A DNA stretch of 64,000 bases from Flavobacterium nackdongense (GCF_004355225.1 NZ_CP037933.1:558001-622000), one strand, 5' to 3'; shown: positions 27,119 to 36,973, numbered from the stretch's first letter. A program made the numbers and translations. Notes: generated by a model from the letters alone, not told the origin.

Positions 27119-27862
27119 ATGATGAAACTTACTTTAGCACTTGTTTTCTGCACAATATTTTCGGCACAATCACAGGACACTATAAAATATTCAAATCCGT
27201 TGGCAGAAGTTCGTTTCAATTTTTTTAAAAATTCGGTTATTTTATTCAATGAGTATTTAGACACTGATGCGGGTTCATTTAATACGACCAACTTTAGATT
27301 ATTGTACCCAATAGGAAAAAAGACATTCCTTTTGCGTTTTGATGTCCCCTTAATTTCTACAAATACCCCTTCTGTAAACAAGACTGGCTTGGGCGATTTG
27401 GCAGTGGCAGCCTCTTATATTCCGTATGTAAAAAACAAAATGGGTATGGCAGTCCGAGCAAAAATAACTTCCAATTCAGCTTCTGATCTCAATTTTGGAA
27501 CTGGAAAATGGGTATTTACACCAACATTTATTTTGGGTAATTATTTAGGGAATCATAAAAAATACCTATGGTTTTCGGCAGTAGAACAACAACTAAGTTT
27601 TGCCGGAGACCAAAATAGAAACGATATCAATGTTTCCGTTTTTGAAAATACTTTGCTTTATTTTTTTGGAAAAAATTGGTTCGGAATCGATACCGCTATT
27701 CGATATAATTACACCATCGATGGTTTTCAAAATACTGCTTTTGTCGAATTTGGACGAAAATTCAGTTCAGACTCGATGTTTTATATTCATCCCAGTTTGG
27801 GGTACGGAGGTGCAAAATCCTATAACTATGGATTTGAATTGGGCGTGTTGATTTTGTTTTAA
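27119..27862 (+). CDS. Predicted outer-membrane beta-barrel protein
   Basis: A 247-residue protein with a signal peptide (FCTIFSAQSQ) and many alternating strands with aromatic ends; the C-terminus ends in FELGVLILF, as expected for an outer-membrane barrel. The family is not clear; loosely similar to small MetA-like transporter barrels. I start at ATG 27119 rather than the upstream TTG because this puts the signal peptide at the N-terminus. It converges on the next gene with only 4 bp between stop codons. Confidence 0.7.
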   Translation: MMKLTLALVFCTIFSAQSQDTIKYSNPLAEVRFNFFKNSVILFNEYLDTDAGSFNTTNFRLLYPIGKKTFLLRFDVPLISTNTPSVNKTGLGDLAVAASYIPYVKNKMGMAVRAKITSNSASDLNFGTGKWVFTPTFILGNYLGNHKKYLWFSAVEQQLSFAGDQNRNDINVSVFENTLLYFFGKNWFGIDTAIRYNYTIDGFQNTAFVEFGRKFSSDSMFYIHPSLGYGGAKSYNYGFELGVLILF

Positions 27863-27866
27863 GTCC

Positions 27867-29117
27867 TTAAAATGATTCGCCAGCATTCAAATAAAAGGCA
27901 TCCGAATGTCGTCCCCAAGCGTAATTCATTACTAGGTTTGTTCGTGTAGCCTTATCGATCAAAATCCGCAAGCCTACTCCTATGGCGGGCTGCGTGTACT
28001 GAAACAATCGCACTTCCCTATCTTTATCGCTGGCAGTGGTTAAGTTGGCGAATACTGTTCCGCTTAAAAGTTGGTTGCAGCTGATTGGAAATCGATATTC
28101 GGTTTCGAAGTAAACCAGCTTTTGGCCTCGGAATAGGCCTTGCACATAGCCTTTCCCACTTCTACTTCGTTGATCCCAACCAATCGAGGGTAGATTCAAA
28201 TAGGGAACATTACCTGAAGTTACAAATTGACCCATAGCCCATAAACTAAAAACATGTTGTTCATTATGCTTACTCAAAGGCAAAAAATAGCGATATTCAG
28301 CATATAAAACCGAACTTACATCCTGACTTTGGTTAAAAGCAGGATTGAATCTATAATTAACATTGGCAAACATGCCGTGATGAGTGTTGATTTGATTGTC
28401 ACGCGAATCGTATAATAAATTAAGACTTAGCCCATTGACGACGTATTCATTTTGATTAAAACCATATTTTAAATTGTAATTATAATGGTTGGTTAAGTAT
28501 CCGCTGGCAATATCTAAATTTTCATCGGTTATGGTGGTGTACCAGTCTAAATGAACTCCTGCTCCTACATAATAGTTATTTTTGACTTCCCAAGATACCG
28601 TCTGATGAAACTTAAAATAATTGTAATTCATGGGTTCTTTAATAGTATTTAAATCAAAACCAGCATCCCTATTTCTTGGTGGTATAATATCAGTGCCTAA
28701 TCCGTAATTTGCTTGCGAAAAAATATAAAAACGCCAGTCTCCACTCAGGAAAACACTGTTGTTTTTCAGCATTACACTATTCTTGAAATTGAGCAGCAAT
28801 TGTTTCTTTTCGGTGTAGGTTGCCCCGAGATTGACAGAAGAGTATTTGTCGGTTTCGCTTTTCCCTTTAAAAGTATATTGAGTGACAAAACCATAGGAAA
28901 AGCCAGTAGCGGGTTGCGACCCAATGACCGGAATGATCAGAAAGAAATTGTTTTTTTGTGGTTTCAAAATCAATACAGAATCTTTCTTTTTGAATAAATC
29001 CGGAAGCGATTTTACGGTGCATATTTTTTTAGTAATTTCAGTGTTTTGCGCATAAATATTGAAACTTACTAAAACAATAAGCGCAAGACTAAAACAAATA
29101 AGATATCGTTTATTCAT
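27867..29117 (-). CDS. BamA/TamA-type barrel protein lacking POTRA domains
   Basis: A 416-residue exported protein (signal peptide ending NIYAQ) whose C-terminal two thirds read as a 16-strand surface-antigen (BamA/TamA-type) barrel, with the typical NLLYDSRDNQINTHHGMFA segment. No POTRA domain is visible before the barrel. Such short members are common in Bacteroidota; their function is unknown. It is a distant relative of the protein at 35026-36189. Confidence 0.8.
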   Translation of the reverse strand: MNKRYLICFSLALIVLVSFNIYAQNTEITKKICTVKSLPDLFKKKDSVLILKPQKNNFFLIIPVIGSQPATGFSYGFVTQYTFKGKSETDKYSSVNLGATYTEKKQLLLNFKNSVMLKNNSVFLSGDWRFYIFSQANYGLGTDIIPPRNRDAGFDLNTIKEPMNYNYFKFHQTVSWEVKNNYYVGAGVHLDWYTTITDENLDIASGYLTNHYNYNLKYGFNQNEYVVNGLSLNLLYDSRDNQINTHHGMFANVNYRFNPAFNQSQDVSSVLYAEYRYFLPLSKHNEQHVFSLWAMGQFVTSGNVPYLNLPSIGWDQRSRSGKGYVQGLFRGQKLVYFETEYRFPISCNQLLSGTVFANLTTASDKDREVRLFQYTQPAIGVGLRILIDKATRTNLVMNYAWGRHSDAFYLNAGESF

Positions 29118-29193
29118 TTTGCAAATTTACACTATTAGAATAAAAAAATACACGTTTTGAGATGAACAAATCATAAATTGTCTTGATAACAAA

Positions 29194-29234
29194 AAACAGA
29201 TTATAAACTCGGTTCAGGAGTTCATAATCTGTTT
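29194..29234 (-). terminator. Terminator after the Gly/Tyr-rich lipoprotein gene
   Basis: A 17-bp stem, AAACAGATTATAAACTC / GAGTTCATAATCTGTTT, with one mismatch and T6 on the minus strand, 30 bp after the stop. Confidence 0.83.
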
Positions 29235-29264
29235 CTTGATCTGTTTAAAAAATTAAAAGAATAA

Positions 29265-29909
29265 CTATTTTTTCTTTTCTACCGCTTCTTTTTTGATTAA
29301 ACCTTTATTGTTTAATTCCGTTTTAAGGGCTAAAATAATTTCATCTAATGCCTCGTTAGCTTTCGTTGGGTTTAGGGTAGAAGTAGTACCAGACCACAAT
29401 AATTTATTCGATTTTACATCGTAAATGTTGGTTTCAACGTAATAGGTTTTGTTTTCTTCATAGTATCCAGGAGTAGAATAATAACCTCCTCCGTAGCCGT
29501 AACCGTAACCTCCGTAAAAACCTGGACCATATCCCCAACCACCATAATAAGTCGATCCCTGAACATAATCAGTAGTTTTAGCAATATCAGTCAAACGCAT
29601 CAAAATAATTCCTTCGATGCCATCTTTCAATAATTCACTTACTACTAGGTTCTGATCTTTTTGTGACGGTTTTAAGTAATTATAGGATGCCACAAAATTC
29701 CCTCTTGGTGAAGACGCCACCAATTTATCTTCGGCAATTCTTCGAGAAGAATCGTCTTTCAATTGCGCAATAACTAAGACTTTATTGTACGGTTTTATAG
29801 TGGCTCCATTTAAAGAAGGGTCCGACCAAGTTTTTACAATTTGCGTCGATGGACCGCAGCTTACCAATAGGCCAACGATGCATGCTGATAAAAATAATTT
29901 GATTTTCAT
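29265..29909 (-). CDS. Lipoprotein with Gly/Tyr-rich segment (DUF4136-like)
   Basis: A 214-residue lipoprotein (LLVSCGPST). Residues 25-115 and 155-205 form a domain like those in DUF4136-type proteins (YNKVLVIAQL..., YYVETNIYDVKSNKLLWSG). Between them is a low-complexity Gly/Tyr-rich stretch of about 30 residues, possibly a flexible surface loop. It is the second gene of a pair with the barrel protein 24 bp upstream. Function unknown. Confidence 0.7.
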   Translation of the reverse strand: MKIKLFLSACIVGLLVSCGPSTQIVKTWSDPSLNGATIKPYNKVLVIAQLKDDSSRRIAEDKLVASSPRGNFVASYNYLKPSQKDQNLVVSELLKDGIEGIILMRLTDIAKTTDYVQGSTYYGGWGYGPGFYGGYGYGYGGGYYSTPGYYEENKTYYVETNIYDVKSNKLLWSGTTSTLNPTKANEALDEIILALKTELNNKGLIKKEAVEKKK

Positions 29910-29933
29910 AATTGTTTGTTTTTTAATTGTTGT

Positions 29934-30725
29934 TTAAAATCTATAACCCACGTTGATCATATATCGATATCCGAAACTCGTGGTACTTCTATACCCACTT
30001 TTTTCAAATTCTCCATCACCATCACCTACAGTTCCACTATAGCCAGGAAATTTATCTTTTAATGCCTGATTGAGTTTGTCAAAAAATTGTTGACGTTCTT
30101 CATCCGTCAAATTTCCTTCTGCGGTCGCTTTGATTTTATAAGAAGCAATACCAGGACCAATAAGTATCAAATCTACGGAAAAACGTTTCCAAAAAACAAA
30201 TTGATACCCTAATTCAAAACCAATTTGCTGGATTTTAAGACTCAAATCAGAATTAAATTCCTTAGGCGTGGTCGTTCCTTCCTTTGTATATTCCCAATCA
30301 TGTCCCTTACTAAATCTGTTGTAAGAGTAATAAGGTCCAATATAAACGCCTCTTGGAGCGCTATACTTATTCAATTTACCAAGATAAAAACGATAATCTC
30401 CAGAAATATGAAAACCACCTTCAGATAAAACGGTATTACTTCTAAATTCATCAGAAAATCCATTTTCGAAATTCGGTAAGGCAGCCTGACCAATGTTAAC
30501 AGAGAACGAACGATTATTTTTTAAAATTCTCTCGTATCCAAAAATCAATGATTTGCCACCGAAAATTAATGGATTTGTAACGTTGAAACGAATCGTGTTT
30601 TTGAATTCACGGCTAGGTTTATATACCGAATCCGTTGATTGAGCTCTTAGATTTGTCAAACCAAAAGCTGAAAGCAAAACGATAGAATATAGCAATCTAA
30701 AGCTTTTTGGGTAAAAATTTTTCAT
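29934..30725 (-). CDS. Predicted outer-membrane barrel protein of unknown function
   Basis: A 263-residue protein with a signal peptide (about 28 residues, ending NLRAQ) and alternating beta strands ending in GYRYMINVGYRF, a plausible barrel C-terminus. An inserted charged loop (EGNLTDEERQQFFDKLNQAL) lies near residue 210. I do not recognise the family. It probably forms an operon with the downstream lipoprotein. A 202-bp palindromic element lies just upstream of its start (30744-30945), so the promoter may be inside or beyond the element. Confidence 0.65.
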   Translation of the reverse strand: MKNFYPKSFRLLYSIVLLSAFGLTNLRAQSTDSVYKPSREFKNTIRFNVTNPLIFGGKSLIFGYERILKNNRSFSVNIGQAALPNFENGFSDEFRSNTVLSEGGFHISGDYRFYLGKLNKYSAPRGVYIGPYYSYNRFSKGHDWEYTKEGTTTPKEFNSDLSLKIQQIGFELGYQFVFWKRFSVDLILIGPGIASYKIKATAEGNLTDEERQQFFDKLNQALKDKFPGYSGTVGDGDGEFEKSGYRSTTSFGYRYMINVGYRF

Positions 30726-30743
30726 AAGATTTTATTTATTTTA

Positions 30744-30945
30744 ACCCGTTGGGTGTAATTCAATTTAATTTTTTTAAACACATAGAATCATAGTTTTTTA
30801 TTAATTTTATTAAGACGCTTCGCTTGATTTTAGTAAATCATAGCTATGTGAACCCAAGAACTGGGCTATCCAACTCTTTTTTCTATGATTCTATGCGTTT
30901 CAATTTTACTATTTCTAAAAATTTAATAATTTCACCCAACGAGTT
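30744..30945. repeat. 202-bp palindromic element, copy A
   Basis: A non-coding element bounded by inverted ends (ACCCGTTGGGTG at the left, CACCCAACGAGTT at the right). A second inverted pair lies inside (CATAGAATCATAG / CTATGATTCTATG). It is identical to copy B at 55945-56147 apart from one T in a poly-T run. The structure fits a MITE-like or large REP-type element. I see no clear target-site duplication. The short reading frame across it is a shadow that occurs in both copies. Confidence 0.85.
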
Positions 30946-31135
30946 TATTTTAATAATAAGTAAAGATACAAAACAAATTTTAGATAAAAAAGGTAAATAT
31001 TTCTAAAAAAACGAATCAAATGATAAGATTTACTCTTTTATTATTGCATTTATAACAGTCATAAATTGAAATTCAACCCAATTTCTTTTTATATAAAAAT
31101 TGATAAACGATGCTTCTCAATACCACAAAAAGAAA
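30946..31135. other. Intergenic remainder between palindromic element and cytochrome gene
   Basis: AT-rich sequence downstream of the octaheme gene (minus strand) and upstream of the element. I see no gene and no convincing terminator. Confidence 0.4.
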
Positions 31136-33373
31136 CTAAATCCCCAGATTCCTGAAAATTTCCTGATAATTGGGATTGTTCGGATCCAATTGCTTCAGTT
31201 GAATTCCAGTCTGAATCGCTTTTGCTTTAGCATTAGTTTGCAAATAAACATAAGTCAATGCGTAATACAGTTCGGCATCAGAAGGATTTATCTGAATTCC
31301 TTTCTTTAAAATAGTTTCTGCTGCAGCAAATTTTTTGCTCTGACTCAATAATAGTCCGTAGTTGTAATACACTCTTGTATTGGTCGATTTCAATTCAACC
31401 GCTTTCGCAAATGATTTTTCGGCCGCTGGAATATTATTCATTTCATTATACAATAAGGCCATATTGTAATAAATACGTTCATTAGTAACATCATTTTTCA
31501 AGGCCGATTCGAGGGCTTGCAAAGCTTGTTTGTTTTTGCCTTGTGCATTGTAGGTAGCGGATAAATTGAGCCAAGCATAATTCATATTGCTGTCTTTTTT
31601 CAACCCACGCAGGTAGAATTTTTCAGCATTTGAATACTCTTTTAATTTCAAATAATAATCGGCCAGCATCACATTCCCTGTCGAAAAATCGGTTTGAAAA
31701 CGCAACGATTGCTCCAACTCGGCTTGTGCTGCTGCAAATGCTTTTTGGTATTGGACATTCATTTGCTCGCTAGGAACCAAAATATATAAATCTGCTGCCG
31801 CAATGCGCACCGCTCTCACTTGATCCGAAAGCAATGGTCCGACAGCTTCCATCCAATTCTCAACTGGAAATGAGGATAAACTTCTAAGGGCACGATATCG
31901 ATTCTGAGCGTCCTTACTCGCAAGTCTGGCAATGAGGGTATTCAAACTGGTTTCAGTCGGGATTGATCCTAAATAAAATGTTGCCGTTGCTTTGATAATT
32001 TTAGGAACAAACTTATTATTGATTAGGCTAGTCAGATGCTTTTCACTATTGGCATCCAAGCGGCTGCCGGGAATTAAATCCTCTGCAAAATGGTATTTCC
32101 GTTTTGGCCCATACCATTTAACAATCGCATCGGCTAGCACTTTTTCGGATTTGTCTTTGTGACAGTTGCTGCAAGCGTTTGGAGTTCCATATTTTACTGA
32201 TAAATCAGGTCTTGGCACCCTAAAACTGTGATCGTGGCGCAAATCATTTCCCATATACAATTTGCCGGGCATGTGACAGTTTTTGCATTCTGCTGCTGGT
32301 GTTCCAGTCTTGTGAAAAGTATGTTTGGGAACATCATATTTCGAAGGAATATGACAGAGTGTACAAGTCTGATTTCCGGGACGTTTCAATTTAACCGAAT
32401 GCGGATTATGACAACTACTGCAGGTCACGCCTTTGTGATACATCTTACTTTGCAGGAAGGAAGTGTAAATATAATCTTCATCATTCACCTGACCGTCAGC
32501 GTGATAAAATTCTGTATCCGGAATTTGAGGGATATAATTATCCATAATTTCAGCACTTGGAATATGTTTGCCATTGATTTCAGAGATCCGAGCATGACAA
32601 GGTGCGCAGGTATTTATTTCCTCTAATTGTTTGGAGTTTTTGGCTAATTTCATATAGCTTCCGGCAATTTTTCTACCGGATTGATAGTCGCCATTGATAA
32701 AATCGATATGCTGTTTTCCGGCACCATGACAACTCTCACAACTTACATTGATGATGGAGTAACTCGTTTTGTAAGTATCTGACTTGATATTGTAATTTTT
32801 TCTGAGATTGGTCGAATGGCAGGTGGCGCACATCGTATTCCAGTTCTGTGCATTTCCGGTCCAATGCAACCAGTCGTGCGAAGGAATATTTTGTCCCGCA
32901 TATTGATTGAACCACTTCTTTTTTATCACATCATAACTCAATCTAGGCACTTGCAAACGGCCTCCGGGAAACTGAACTAAATATTGTTGCAAAGGAGTAA
33001 AGCCAAAAATATATTTTACTTCGAAATCGTGATTTTTGCCATCATCGCCTTCGGTGTAGATAAAGTACTTTGTGCCTTTTTTATAAAAACGGCTAGTAAC
33101 TCCGTCCGCGGTGAAACTTATATTATTAAAATCCCCTTTTACCGTAGAATCATTTGGAGGCAACATCGACATATAATGGTGCGATTGTTTCCAATCTTTA
33201 AATTCAGTTGCGTGGCAATTTTTACAAGATTGATCCCCTACATATTCCTTAGAATGCGATTCAATATCGGAATATTTGATGTATTTTGAAGTGCAACTAT
33301 CGACAATAAAAACTCGGAAAACAACAAGCAAAACAACTGAAATAAGAACCAGTAGTAGCGATTTTTTGTACAT
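31136..33373 (-). CDS. Octaheme cytochrome c with HEAT-like and TPR repeats
   Basis: A 745-residue exported protein: one N-terminal membrane anchor (residues 5-25), then eight CxxCH haem-binding motifs starting at about residues 50, 182, 212, 256, 318, 337, 363 and 401. An N-terminal c554-like segment has YVGDQSCKNCH. A HEAT-like region follows (about 430-540), then four or five TPR repeats to the C-terminus. Haem-rich modules of this type take part in periplasmic electron transfer; TPRs suggest a protein partner. No oxidoreductase or quinol dehydrogenase gene is adjacent. I start at the ATG at 33373, because the longer frame begins at a TTG. Confidence 0.9.
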   Translation of the reverse strand: MYKKSLLLVLISVVLLVVFRVFIVDSCTSKYIKYSDIESHSKEYVGDQSCKNCHATEFKDWKQSHHYMSMLPPNDSTVKGDFNNISFTADGVTSRFYKKGTKYFIYTEGDDGKNHDFEVKYIFGFTPLQQYLVQFPGGRLQVPRLSYDVIKKKWFNQYAGQNIPSHDWLHWTGNAQNWNTMCATCHSTNLRKNYNIKSDTYKTSYSIINVSCESCHGAGKQHIDFINGDYQSGRKIAGSYMKLAKNSKQLEEINTCAPCHARISEINGKHIPSAEIMDNYIPQIPDTEFYHADGQVNDEDYIYTSFLQSKMYHKGVTCSSCHNPHSVKLKRPGNQTCTLCHIPSKYDVPKHTFHKTGTPAAECKNCHMPGKLYMGNDLRHDHSFRVPRPDLSVKYGTPNACSNCHKDKSEKVLADAIVKWYGPKRKYHFAEDLIPGSRLDANSEKHLTSLINNKFVPKIIKATATFYLGSIPTETSLNTLIARLASKDAQNRYRALRSLSSFPVENWMEAVGPLLSDQVRAVRIAAADLYILVPSEQMNVQYQKAFAAAQAELEQSLRFQTDFSTGNVMLADYYLKLKEYSNAEKFYLRGLKKDSNMNYAWLNLSATYNAQGKNKQALQALESALKNDVTNERIYYNMALLYNEMNNIPAAEKSFAKAVELKSTNTRVYYNYGLLLSQSKKFAAAETILKKGIQINPSDAELYYALTYVYLQTNAKAKAIQTGIQLKQLDPNNPNYQEIFRNLGI

Positions 33374-33460
33374 AAAATGCTTTTTAAACAAAAGTATCTA
33401 TTTTTTTTGATGTTTCAATAAAAAAAGTACAATACTTGAATCGCCAATTTAAATCATTTT

Positions 33461-33994
33461 CTACTTTTTATCTTTAGATTTAAAAGCTTCTATTTCACCA
33501 TCATACGATATCGAACATCTATTATTGCTATTGATGCTTAGATATGCATTTCCTTCAAAATATACCGTGAGTAATATTGAAAAAGTGTCATTTTTTCCTT
33601 TGACTTCAGCTTTAATTTGATACGCTTTTTTTGTTTTTTCAACAGTATAAACCGATGGTTGACCTTCAAAAATCATACCTTCATCTCCACCATATCCTAC
33701 ATTGAATGCCCTGCCCGCATAGGGCAAATAACTATTGATTAATTCGGGATGAAATTCCATATTGTATTCTGTTGTGGGCATAAATGTTCTTCCGCCTTGA
33801 GGAATAACCCTTTCGACAGTAAAAACAAATTCTTTCGATTCCACCAAAAGGGCGATTTGTTTTTGTTTTTCTAATTTCTGTTCTTCCTTCAATTGTTTTT
33901 TACTTTTTTCTTGGCAAAAAACATCGGTTACACTAAAAATAGTGAGTACTAGAACAAAAATTGCTAGATTATAATGTCTTAATTGTGTTCTCAT
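33461..33994 (-). CDS. DUF4251 family secreted protein
   Basis: A 177-residue protein with a signal peptide (ending TDVFCQ), a short Lys/Glu-rich helix, and the DUF4251 body: SKEFVFTVERVIPQGGRTF, YLPYAGRAFNVGYGGDEG and the strand-rich C-terminal half. The family is common in Bacteroidota and has no assigned function. It is 32 bp downstream of the MetA-like barrel gene on the same strand, so the two are likely cotranscribed. Confidence 0.85.
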   Translation of the reverse strand: MRTQLRHYNLAIFVLVLTIFSVTDVFCQEKSKKQLKEEQKLEKQKQIALLVESKEFVFTVERVIPQGGRTFMPTTEYNMEFHPELINSYLPYAGRAFNVGYGGDEGMIFEGQPSVYTVEKTKKAYQIKAEVKGKNDTFSILLTVYFEGNAYLSINSNNRCSISYDGEIEAFKSKDKK

Positions 33995-34026
33995 AAAACT
34001 GTTTGTATTTAAATTAAACTTAGATT

Positions 34027-34965
34027 CTAAAAGAAAACATACTGATACGCCAGGGTGAGTGAATCATAATTCAACCCTAAATCTGCATAAATCCCCGTAT
34101 GATATTGCAATCGTAAAGCTTGGGTTTTAGTAATTGGAACCGAAAACGTGGCGCCAACTCGCCAATCTTTTTGGGTCTCGTCTGTATCAACACCATTAAT
34201 TGACACCTCGCCTACTTTATACCAGTTGGTATTGAATCCCACCCACATTTGGTTTTTGAAATAATAACTGGCGTGGGCTTGAAAACTGATTGTAGGTTTT
34301 TGTTTGAGTTCATTACCATTAAAATAATCATTATTATTGGTGTAGAACCAAGTTCCAACATACGCTTCAGCATAAACGTGTTTGAATCTTTTCGAAATCC
34401 CTATTTCCGGTTTAAAGCCCCAGCGGTTCGCTCCTAAATTTATTTTTTTGTCAGGATAATATTTCCCAATAGGTACTGAAGTTACTAAACTCACACCAAA
34501 AATAGCCTTTTGCTGATATTGAAGAAAGTTTTTTCTGTCCAAAGCTGGTGAACCTGTTAAATTCACCCCGAAACGAATACGCATATCTGCAAATCCGGTT
34601 CTTGAGCCGGTCACTTGCTCGCCATTAAGGATTAATTTTCCCTGCATATCCGCCATAGGTACCGAAACTTGTACTCTGGCCAATTTATTGGCTAAACTAA
34701 AACTGTGGATGTAATTTATAGCGAAAATCTGGGTATTTATTTTAAAATCTTTTATCGGTAGTGACGGATCACTCAGCACATTGCCTTTATTATAGCCATA
34801 ACCAAGCGCTAAAACATTAGTTCCTTTGGGTAAATTGGCATACGCCCTTGGCTCTAAATCTTGTCCTTTGACAGTACTAGTAAACAAAATAATTAGCGCG
34901 GAAATACTGTTGTAAATGAATAATTTATACTTCTTTATTTGATGATTCATCTTGCTATAATTCAT
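34027..34965 (-). CDS. MetA-pathway-type outer-membrane transporter-like barrel
   Basis: A 312-residue exported barrel of the transporter family named after phenol-degradation MetA proteins. Diagnostic stretches are LARVQVSVPMADMQG, VTSVPIGKYYPDKKINLGANRWGFKPEIG and FYTNNNDYFNGNELKQKP. It is clearly paralogous to the protein at 42544-43542, which has matching segments (SINIGQNRYYG..., FFSDNTDFMGQKMETKP). The start at 34965 or the ATG five codons later (34950) are both possible; the latter gives a more usual signal peptide. The substrate is unknown. Confidence 0.82.
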   Translation of the reverse strand: MNYSKMNHQIKKYKLFIYNSISALIILFTSTVKGQDLEPRAYANLPKGTNVLALGYGYNKGNVLSDPSLPIKDFKINTQIFAINYIHSFSLANKLARVQVSVPMADMQGKLILNGEQVTGSRTGFADMRIRFGVNLTGSPALDRKNFLQYQQKAIFGVSLVTSVPIGKYYPDKKINLGANRWGFKPEIGISKRFKHVYAEAYVGTWFYTNNNDYFNGNELKQKPTISFQAHASYYFKNQMWVGFNTNWYKVGEVSINGVDTDETQKDWRVGATFSVPITKTQALRLQYHTGIYADLGLNYDSLTLAYQYVFF

Positions 34966-35025
34966 TAGTTACTATAAGAACACATTTTTTTAGTCGATTC
35001 TATTTAACCAAAAATCAATTTTTAT

Positions 35026-36189
35026 TTATTTCACCCAATTGGTTCCAAAAACAACATAATACGCCCAATCTTCTGGTCCCCGTGCCACATCAATTCCTGC
35101 GCGAAGTTTGAGTTTTCTGGCCAATAAATACCTATATCCTGCACCTCCGGAAACCCGCCAAGTGGATTCTTGAAACGATTCAGTATTAGAAAGAGCTTTA
35201 CCTGCACCACCAAAACCCACTAAACTATGTCGGGTGGTAACATCCCATCTCCATTCTGTTTCAGCTAGCGCGGTGACATCGCCTTGATATCTCATAATCG
35301 GAATCCCTCTGAGCACAAGATAAGGTTTTAAATAAAAAGGTGCACTGCCCCATATTTGTTGGTATTCAGCTCTAAAACCTGCGATTAATTGTTTGGAAAC
35401 AGGAACATACGAAAAGGCTGATGTTGCAAGCTTGGTAAAGCCATAATCGCTTCCAATAATTTCATCTGAACCTGAAAAACTTGTATTCCATCGGAAGCCT
35501 TTGTCTGGGGTAAAAACATTATCCCTTTTATCATAATCCACTATTAAACCCAATTTACTTACAATGCTATTGGTTTCTTTTACAGAATGAAACAAAGGGT
35601 CAGGATTGCTGATTGTAGTATTCAAAAACAAATAATCCAAACCTGCTGACCAAGCACTTTTCCCAATTTGTTTTGTAAATTGCCCGTATAGAGGAACTGT
35701 TTTTATATTGAGTTCAACAGATGCTTCCGTACCGTTGGTTAAGTTGCGGTAGAAATTCATATTCACATTGGCATATCCTCCAAAAAGCCTGTAATTGGCC
35801 CTCCATTTTTTGATAGTTCCAGCGGTACCTCCACCAACAAACCAAGTGCCATTAGCGGTATAGGCCGCACCAAGCGCAAGAAGATTAGGTTTTGCTCGGG
35901 TTTTAACCAATTGGCCACGAATGGTGTCTGAATAAGGGGTGTTTTGCTGAATAAAAACAGGAACCAAAGCACCTCCGATGCCACCCAACGCCGGTTCGGT
36001 TATGAGGTATGGTATGGGAATAAACCCTTTGGAACTGATAACCCAATCACTCAAATCAATCTTATGATCGAGCGAGTCCCTAAACGAAACTTTGTGCTGC
36101 CCATAGCTTCTCAAAGAAATGCAAATAAGTACAAGTAGAAAGGCCAAAAAGTTTTTGAAATGAAAATAATGATCTATTTTAAAATTCAT
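35026..36189 (-). CDS. BamA/TamA-type barrel protein lacking POTRA domains
   Basis: A 387-residue exported protein with a signal peptide (ending LRSYGQ) and a surface-antigen barrel, with LIVDYDKRDNVFTPDKGFRWN and the C-terminal RKLKLRAGIDVARGPEDWA. No POTRA domains are visible. It is 60 bp upstream of the MetA-like barrel gene and likely in the same unit. I start at ATG 36189, since the longer frame begins with a TTG at 36228 and would place a spurious extension before the signal peptide. Confidence 0.82.
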   Translation of the reverse strand: MNFKIDHYFHFKNFLAFLLVLICISLRSYGQHKVSFRDSLDHKIDLSDWVISSKGFIPIPYLITEPALGGIGGALVPVFIQQNTPYSDTIRGQLVKTRAKPNLLALGAAYTANGTWFVGGGTAGTIKKWRANYRLFGGYANVNMNFYRNLTNGTEASVELNIKTVPLYGQFTKQIGKSAWSAGLDYLFLNTTISNPDPLFHSVKETNSIVSKLGLIVDYDKRDNVFTPDKGFRWNTSFSGSDEIIGSDYGFTKLATSAFSYVPVSKQLIAGFRAEYQQIWGSAPFYLKPYLVLRGIPIMRYQGDVTALAETEWRWDVTTRHSLVGFGGAGKALSNTESFQESTWRVSGGAGYRYLLARKLKLRAGIDVARGPEDWAYYVVFGTNWVK

Positions 36190-36307
36190 TTGCAGGGTGC
36201 TATTTAATTGTAAAATAATAAATATCAAGATAAAATAAACTTCATCTCTAATGCCTTATAAAAATAATCAATTTAAATGGTTTTCGAAAGGAATTAAATA
36301 CAAAAAA

Positions 36308-36338
36308 AAAGCTGCAGATCCAGAGATGCTACAGCTTT
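36308..36338 (-). terminator. Terminator after the OmpW/porin-like gene
   Basis: AAAGCTGCAG / CTACAGCTTT imperfect stem with an A9/T9 run on the minus strand, about 20 bp after the stop at 36359. Confidence 0.72.
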
Positions 36339-36358
36339 ACTTTTATAAAAAAATGTTT

Positions 36359-36973
36359 CTAGTGTTTGAAATCGAATTCAAAGGCTGCTCCTAAACCAAA
36401 TTGGTAAAGAGATGAATTTTCAGGATAATAATAGGTTCCCCATCCTGGATAAGTAACATAATCTCCTCCATAAGAAGCCCAAATAGTTTGGAAATACCCT
36501 TGTAATTTCAAGGCAGTAGAGTCAGATGTTTTAATTTTAACACCCGCTTTGAAGTCCCAAGCAAAACCAGTGTGTGATCCAGTATCCCCATTTAACCAAC
36601 CCACACCCAAATCCAAACCTAAGAACGGTTTAACACTTGGATTTCCAGTTTGAAAATAATTGTTACCACCAATTAAAATGTAGTTGATACCTGCGTTACC
36701 TTGACGAGAGTCTAATGGTACATATTTCTTGAAAATCGCATCGCTGTCCATTCTAAGGTATTTCAATTCGATAGATTTTGATGGTCGGATATAAAATTCC
36801 GTACCAATCCCATATTGAAATGCTCCCTTAAATTTTAGAGAATATAGGTTGTCTGATATTTCATCATCAAAAGTGTAGCCTCCATATAAGTTAACACCTA
36901 CATCACCTTGATTTTGAGCTTTTGCACCTACTGCCAACAAAAAGATTCCCGCAACAAGTAATAATTTTTTCAT
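36359..36973 (-). CDS. Small outer-membrane barrel protein (OmpA/OmpW-like)
   Basis: A 204-residue protein with a signal peptide (cleavage after GAKAQ) and eight or so amphipathic strands, ending LYQFGLGAAFEFDFKH, which matches small outer-membrane beta-barrel domain proteins. A specific ligand or role cannot be assigned. It has its own terminator and sits upstream of the BamA-like and MetA-like genes in the barrel-rich region. Confidence 0.75.
   Translation of the reverse strand: MKKLLLVAGIFLLAVGAKAQNQGDVGVNLYGGYTFDDEISDNLYSLKFKGAFQYGIGTEFYIRPSKSIELKYLRMDSDAIFKKYVPLDSRQGNAGINYILIGGNNYFQTGNPSVKPFLGLDLGVGWLNGDTGSHTGFAWDFKAGVKIKTSDSTALKLQGYFQTIWASYGGDYVTYPGWGTYYYPENSSLYQFGLGAAFEFDFKH

Noticed and set aside
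30824..31006. A 60-residue open frame across palindromic element copy A (and its twin at 56026-56247).
   Set aside because: The first 40 or so residues are the same in both copies because the DNA is identical; the frames diverge where the element ends. No promoter context or protein family; it is a by-product of the repeat.
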